NCBI GenBank assembly: GCA_028277515.1
Contig: JANQGC010000151.1
Span: 1-15,150, forward strand
Origin: Anaerolineae bacterium
GTDB lineage: Bacteria; Chloroflexota; Anaerolineae; Promineifilales; Promineifilaceae
Length of the DNA: 15,150 nucleotides
Direction of reading: 5' to 3'
This document shows positions 6,954 through 12,700 of the stretch, in pieces. The notes below the pieces were generated by a model, which worked only from the letters and a program-made list of their open reading frames with translations, searched no databases and was not told the origin of the DNA. The position numbers and the translations under genes were made by a program. Position 1 is the first letter of the stretch. The number at the start of each line of letters is the position of its first letter.

Positions 6954-8942
6954 TTACCTTGCATTGTGTAGGGAATGTGTTTTCTTCGGAAAGGTTGCCT
7001 TAGTTGATGACATAATGACCAGTTCATAACGACTCTTCAACTGCAGTCGTTCCAATACTTGGCTGACATGATACTTGACCGTACTCTCGCTGATAAAGAG
7101 AATGGCCGCTATCTCTTTGTTGGTTTTACCTGCGGCTAATTGCTCGAAGACCTCTTGCTGGCGGGCCGTGAGCAGCGGTTCTTCGGCCACCTGTGGGATC
7201 CGCGAGGTTTCATTGCCAGCCATCTCCGACAAAACGCGAGCAGCCAAACCCGGCGAAAATACTATTTCATCCTCCAAGGCCTTGCCGAGCAGGGCGAAGA
7301 ACTGCGTCCTATCGAGACTCTTGAGTAGGTAACCGGAAGCGCCGCTCTTGAGCGCTTCATAAAGGATCTTCTCATCGGCGGCCACGGTGAGCATGACGAT
7401 CTTTACCTCAGGAAACTCGGCCTTGATTATCCTTGTCGCTTCCAGGCCATCGCAACGCGGCATGTGCACATCCATCAAGATCAGATCGGGGTGCAGATCG
7501 CGAGCCAGCCTTTGGCCTTCCAGACCATCGTGAGCCTGACCCACTACTTGCATACCCCGGGCGGCTAATAGATTGTGTAACCCTTCCAGAAAAAGGGGAT
7601 GGTCATCGACCAAGAGTACCCGGACACCGCTTACTACCTCACTGGATGATTTCATGGTCTTGGAGATGGCCCGTGGCAGGCAAACGATGACCCGTGTGCC
7701 TTCTTCTGGGGAGGAGCGAATCTCCAAACGGCCACTGGCGGCTGCGGCTCGTTCGCGCATAATTGCCAGGCCAAAGTGCCTTTTCGATTTGAGTTCTGGT
7801 TCGTGATCTGCTGTGGTATTCTGCGCCTGTTGGGGGTCAAATCCGCGACCATCGTCTGCGATGATAACCTGCACCTCATCAGTGGTCTCGGTAAAGGTCA
7901 ACCGTGCACTTGCTACACCGGCATGCTTACGAATATTGGTGACCGCTTCCTGGATAATGCGCAGCAGTTGGGTCTCAACCTCCGGCGCAATGGGGATGTC
8001 CTTCCAGTCATCCGGCCGGCTCACCTGGATCACCAATCCAGAGTACTGTTTCTGCGTATCTAACAGTTGATATAATTCGGCAAAGAAGTCCTCCTGGGGA
8101 TTGTACTTTGTAGTGCGGATGCCCAGGATATATTTGCGAACATCGGCGAAGGCATTCCGGGCAACGTCCCGCAGTTGGGCTAGAATACTATACGCCTCGT
8201 CCACCTCGCGATTTTCGAGGCGCTGCAAAGCGGTTTGCGCCTGCACGCTGATATAACCCATCACCTGACCCAGATCATCATGAAGTTCACGGCCGATGCG
8301 TTCGCGCTCCTCCAATGCAACCATAAAACGTACTTTGCTTTCGGCTAACATCTGTTCGGCTGCTTGCCCCAACTGCACCGCTATCACTTTGAGCAAGTTT
8401 CTTTCTTCCTGCAAGAATGGGCCATCATCTAGAGAGGGGAGTTTTTCCAGGTAAAACAGTTCTATGATACCGCTCCGATCACCATGCACGAATATGTCAA
8501 CCGCTATCTGCCAGGGGCTTTCGGCAAAGTTCTCCGTTGTAAATACTCGATCCTCCATCTCAATCCGGGCAGAAATGATCTCAGGATGTTGACAGGACGG
8601 GGGAATGAGATTAACTGTACTCTGGAGAATATCGTCTAGCGATATTCCCGGCGTTGTAATGAGGCTGAAAATATCATTTAGACATTTTAATTCTTTGACG
8701 CGTTCGCCAAGCACGTGGGTTCTTTCGGCAACTTGGTCTTCCAGTTTGCGCTTTTGGGCAGCGGCCGCTCTGAACTGCCAGACGACAGTTCCACAGACTG
8801 CCGCGATGGCAAGGTGAGTAAAAAGAACATACATCCACCAGATAAACTCGACGCCGTTTTGCATTGCACTATCATCTATGAATGGCATCTTGCCCAAACG
8901 TTTAATCTTAATGTATTTTACTAAAAAATCAGTTTGGAACAA
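6954..8942 (-). CDS. Histidine kinase fused to NarL-type response regulator (single-chain two-component system)
   Basis: Domains in order: one membrane segment (about 32-56), a coiled coil (58-90), a GAF-like sensor region (about 88-195), a HisKA_3 dimerisation helix with the phosphorylatable His221 in RIGRELHDDLGQ, and a HATPase domain with N-box QEAVTNIRKH (331-340), DDGRGFD (363-369) and GLAIMRERA (391-399). After LPRAISKTMKSSSE comes a full receiver: acidic pair Asp446/Asp447, phosphoacceptor Asp491 in LILMDVHMP, Thr519 and Lys541. It ends in a LuxR/NarL helix-turn-helix (about 590-645; LTARQQEVFEQLAAGKTNKE, SESTVKYHVSQVLERL). Kinase and regulator are normally separate, adjacent genes; here they share one frame. 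TTG at 8942 gives the longest product, but ATG at 8888 is a fair alternative that still keeps the membrane segment. The DNA-binding end would be tethered to the membrane unless the chain is cleaved. Signal unknown. Confidence 0.88.
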   Translation of the reverse strand: MFQTDFLVKYIKIKRLGKMPFIDDSAMQNGVEFIWWMYVLFTHLAIAAVCGTVVWQFRAAAAQKRKLEDQVAERTHVLGERVKELKCLNDIFSLITTPGISLDDILQSTVNLIPPSCQHPEIISARIEMEDRVFTTENFAESPWQIAVDIFVHGDRSGIIELFYLEKLPSLDDGPFLQEERNLLKVIAVQLGQAAEQMLAESKVRFMVALEERERIGRELHDDLGQVMGYISVQAQTALQRLENREVDEAYSILAQLRDVARNAFADVRKYILGIRTTKYNPQEDFFAELYQLLDTQKQYSGLVIQVSRPDDWKDIPIAPEVETQLLRIIQEAVTNIRKHAGVASARLTFTETTDEVQVIIADDGRGFDPQQAQNTTADHEPELKSKRHFGLAIMRERAAAASGRLEIRSSPEEGTRVIVCLPRAISKTMKSSSEVVSGVRVLLVDDHPLFLEGLHNLLAARGMQVVGQAHDGLEGQRLARDLHPDLILMDVHMPRCDGLEATRIIKAEFPEVKIVMLTVAADEKILYEALKSGASGYLLKSLDRTQFFALLGKALEDEIVFSPGLAARVLSEMAGNETSRIPQVAEEPLLTARQQEVFEQLAAGKTNKEIAAILFISESTVKYHVSQVLERLQLKSRYELVIMSSTKATFPKKTHSLHNAR

Positions 8943-9129
8943 AATTCCGTTATCCCTGAATCACAAACGCCTTCAGAACTCGTCCAAACGAATCACTTCG
9001 TGGCTTCACGAGCGAGTCGCAACCGTGAAAGAACCTCTAGTTCCTCAAAAGACTGTCCTAAAACTGTACTAAACTTATACCAGGGACAATATACAAACCA
9101 CTTCTCAACTTGATATCATTATTATTGAA
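8943..9129. promoter_or_regulatory. Divergent intergenic region between kinase-regulator and secreted-protein operon
   Basis: This 187-bp gap must carry the promoters of both divergent units. Visible structure: a small inverted repeat TCGTG-GCTT-CACGA (8998-9011), a palindrome GAAC-CTCTA-GTTC near 9031-9043, and the near-repeat CTAAAACT/ACTAAACT at about 9058-9075. I cannot choose a -35/-10 pair with confidence and see no Shine-Dalgarno sequence before the ATG at 9130. The inverted repeats are candidate operator sites for the LuxR-type domain encoded next door, but they are short. Confidence 0.35.
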
Positions 9130-9507
9130 ATGAATGAGGCACAACGAATTGTGATCTGTGGTACGTCAATATATGTAAATGCCATCGAGAGCGGACTGGA
9201 CACCAGGGTCATGGGGAATGTGATGACTTTCAACCCCCACCTCCCTAATGCCCTGTCGCGCATCAAGGCCTTGGAACCCAGCGTGGTCATCATGGAAAAG
9301 GTGGGAATTAACCACGAACTGGTCCAGGCTATTCTCGATCAAGGCTTTCCCGTCATCACCCTGGATGATTCCCTGCGCAAAATTACAGTACTAGCTGGCC
9401 GGCAAGCCACGCATGTTGAGGTAGGAATGGACGAATTAATCCAGGTCATCAGGAAGATCATGGCTATCAACTCTAAATATGGAAAAGGTGCCGCCAAGAT
9501 ATACTAA
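9130..9507 (+). CDS. Small receiver-like (flavodoxin-fold) protein of unknown function
   Basis: This 125-aa protein alternates hydrophobic strands and helices in the manner of a response-regulator receiver: RIVICGTSIY (6-15), helix, RVMGNVMTFNP, ALSRIKALEPSVVIMEKVG (41-59), GFPVITLDDSL (72-82), KITVLAGRQATHVEVGMDEL (84-103) and a final helix. The 'RIKALEPSVVIME' strand stands where receivers carry the phosphoacceptor aspartate, but here the residue is Glu or none, and the N-terminal acidic pair is replaced by CGTS. It is therefore probably a non-phosphorylated receiver-like fold. Similar small proteins occur beside large secreted proteins in Chloroflexota, as far as I recall. ATG 9130 is needed to keep the first strand; no ribosome binding site precedes it. 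It is 37 bp upstream of the broken secreted gene, suggesting cotranscription. Confidence 0.65.
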   Translation: MNEAQRIVICGTSIYVNAIESGLDTRVMGNVMTFNPHLPNALSRIKALEPSVVIMEKVGINHELVQAILDQGFPVITLDDSLRKITVLAGRQATHVEVGMDELIQVIRKIMAINSKYGKGAAKIY

Positions 9508-9544
9508 CTCTGTCTTGCGTTTCAAGGAAAAGGAGTGAATTGCG

Positions 9545-9771
9545 ATGAAAAAATTATTGGCGGTCGTCACAGTATGTTTAATGTTGCTTTTGGTCATTGC
9601 CACAGTGCTCGTCAACGCGAGTCTAGAGGTCGGCACGCTTATGCCATTGACGAATTTGAGTCCCAACTTACCATCAAAAAGTCGACCATCCCCGGCGGCG
9701 GCACAGATTTCCCCTTCACCATCGACCCCGGCACTTACCAGTTCCTGGATAAACCTTTCGGAGAAGAATAG
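9545..9771 (+). pseudogene. Frameshifted short secreted protein with prealbumin-like segment
   Basis: The start is clear: GGAG lies 9 nt before ATG 9545, and the first residues MKKLLAVVTVCLMLLLVIAT plus VLVNAS form a strong export signal. After that the frame turns into low-complexity Ser/Pro sequence ending at 9781. In the frame reached by a -1 shift around 9610-9650 the translation is AYAIDEFESQLTIKKSTIPG, then GGTDFPFTIDPGTYQFLD, stopping at TAG 9769-9771. The pattern 'LTI.K...P.GGTDFPFT' is the opening strand pair of prealbumin-like/SpaA-type beta-sandwich repeats common in secreted Chloroflexota proteins. The signal and the mature part are thus in different frames, and the domain is far shorter than usual (about 35 of about 90 residues). 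It is probably a decayed gene, unless ribosomal frameshifting or a sequencing error applies. Confidence 0.6.
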
Positions 9772-9780
9772 GAGAATATA

Positions 9781-12700
9781 ATGAAGTCAATCACAGATAG
9801 CCTTGCTTTTGATCGAATACGCGCCGCCGTTCCCCGTTTGAGATACGTCAGTTTGTTAGCAGCGTTGATGGCCGCCACAGCGGTGCTGCTAGGCCCTTCC
9901 GGCATGCCCTTTCCTGCGGCGTCGGTTGAAACCGTTTATGCAGACGTTATTTTTGCGGTCAGTACCACTGCCGATGTCGTCGATGGCACTGACAACCAGT
10001 GCTCGTTGCGCGAGGCAATCATCGCCGCTAACACCGACATAGCCTCGGGTGATCTGGTGACCTATCCCAACGAATGTCCGGCCGGCAGCGGATCGGATAC
10101 CATCATTCTAGGCACCGGCACCTATCACCTGGCAATTCTCGGCACAGGTGAAGATGCCGCGGCCACCGGCGACCTGGATATCTCCGGACATGGAGAAATC
10201 AAAGGTGTTGGGGCGGGCACGACGATCATCGATGCCGGGGGCATCGATCGGGCTTTTGATGTCAAGTCCTCCGCCGCAGAATTCCGCTTTGAGGACCTTA
10301 CCATTACCGGCGGTGACGCTGGCTCTGAGAATGGTGGCGGCATCTTGAGCGCCATCAATTTCGAATGTCGCGGATGCGAAATCAGTGGCAATTCAGCATA
10401 CCACGGAGGCGGCGTTTACAGCTCCTATAGCGGATCCTCTACAAGCCTCTTTAATCATGGTAGCAGGGTAGTCAGCAATTCGGCAGCCCAATCTGGGGGC
10501 GGCATCTACCTCCTAGGTCCGCTCGGAATGGATGATGACAGCGAGGTGTCTGGCAATTCGGCACTAGTAAATGGCGGCGGCTTGGTTCTCCAGTATTCCG
10601 GTGGAACGACATCTTATATCCAAAACAGCCGAATCGCGGACAACACGGCAGGCTCTACCGGCGGCGGCATCCAGGCTCAAACCAATCTCCAGGTCAACGA
10701 CAGCGAGATATCTGGCAATTCGGCGGACAGCGGTGGCGGTATCCAGATCTTTGACTCGCCAAGCAGTCTGAATATCTACAACAGTACGCTGTCCAGCAAC
10801 ATTGCCAACAACGGCGGTGCCATTTACCAGGAAGCGCCTAATTTAACCGTCAGTGCCAGCACTTTTTCCGCTAACGAGGCCAACGGCGGTGGTGGTGGCG
10901 CCATCTATGTCAATTATGGGGAAACAACCGTCACCAATAGCACCTTATCCGGCAACAGCGCGGATGATGGCGGCGGCATCTACCAATTAAGTGGGGGGAG
11001 CACGCTAACGGTGAGCTATAGCACGCTCTACGGCAACAGTGCAAGTAGCGAGGGCGGCGGCATCTACAATGGTGCCACCTCCAACCTTTACCTGAACAAC
11101 AATCTTATATCGGGAAATAGCGCCGTTGCCGGTGGTGGGGAATTGCACAATGCGGGCATAATTGCTGACGAACGGTACAATCTCTTTGGTCACAACGGCC
11201 AGACAACCGCCCAGGCCATTTCTGGCTTTTCGCCTTCTGAGACGGACGTCACCGCTACCTTGGATGGCACGAATCCTACACCGGTGACTGAAATCCTGGA
11301 CACCACGTTGGCGGACAACGGCGGTCCAACCCTCACCCATGCCCTGATCGCCGGCAGCCCAGCTTTTGATGCCGGCGAGCCGGTCCCTACCTCGCCTCCG
11401 GTTTACGATCAGCGGGGGGCCGGCTTTGACAGGGTGGTGAACGGCCGGGTCAATATCGGCGCCATCGAGGGTGAAACGCTTTACGGCCCGGGAATCACGG
11501 TCAATACAACTAGCGACTTCATCGATGGCACTGACAACCTGTGCTCGCTGCGTGAGGCGCTCATCGCTGCCAACAGCGACACTGCCTCTGGCGATCTGGG
11601 AACCTATCCCAACGAATGCCCGGCCGGCAACGGCAAGGATACCATCTATCTGGGCGCTGATACCTATCTCCTCACCAGAGGGGGCGTTGGCGAAGACCTT
11701 GCTGACAGCGGCGACCTGGACATAACGGAATCGCTAAGCCTTGTGGGCGTAGGGATAGGGAGTTCGATCGTCGACGGCGGTGGAATTGATCGCGTGCTAG
11801 ACGTCGGAACATCTGCCACCAATGTGACACTCGTTAACCTCACGATCACCGGAGGTGATGCCCTGACCCAGAATGGCGGCGGCGTTAGAAGCCTCGGTTC
11901 GACCACGCGTCTCACTCTCTCAACCGTCGCGGTGTCTGGGAATGCGGCCGAAGATGGCGGCGGTATCTACATGGGGGATAGTGCCGGGGTAGCCTATATC
12001 ACCTCTAGCAGGATATCCGACAATTCGGCCGTCAGTGAAGGCGGTGGCATCTATAGCCTGGGAACCCTCACCCTCGATTACAGCGAAGTCTCGGCCAATA
12101 CGGCCGGCACGGGTGGTGGTCTCCTGGTTCAGGGCGACACTTCCATCAGCTACAGCACCCTGGCCGATAATAGCTCAGCATCCGGCGGCGCCATCAACCA
12201 GGCCGGCGGTTCGTCCACGGTCCTGGCCAGCACGCTTTCCGGCAACACGGCCCCGAGCGGCGATGGCGGCGCTATCGCTATCCAGGCCGGAGGTTTCAAC
12301 CTTACCAACAGCACCCTATCCGGCAACAGTGCCGAATACGGTGGCGGCATCTACCGCTATAGCACTGGCGGTACGTTGCAGGTCTATTTCGCTACGCTCA
12401 CTGGCAACAGTGCCGTCGGCGGTGGCGGTGGTATCTTTCATGAAGCAGGTGCCACGCTCGACTTGAAAAACACTATCGTTGCGGGCAATAGCACCGTTTC
12501 CGGCGCGGCAGAAGTACAAAATGACGGGGGGACGGTCATTGATTTTTATTCTTTGTTCGGCCACGATGGCGAGACGACCGCGCAGGCAATCTCCGGCTTC
12601 GCATTTAGTCACATCACCGCCACTTCGGATGGCACGGATCCCACGGCACTGACAGACATCCTGGACACAACGTTGGCGGATAACGGCGGTCCAACTCTCA

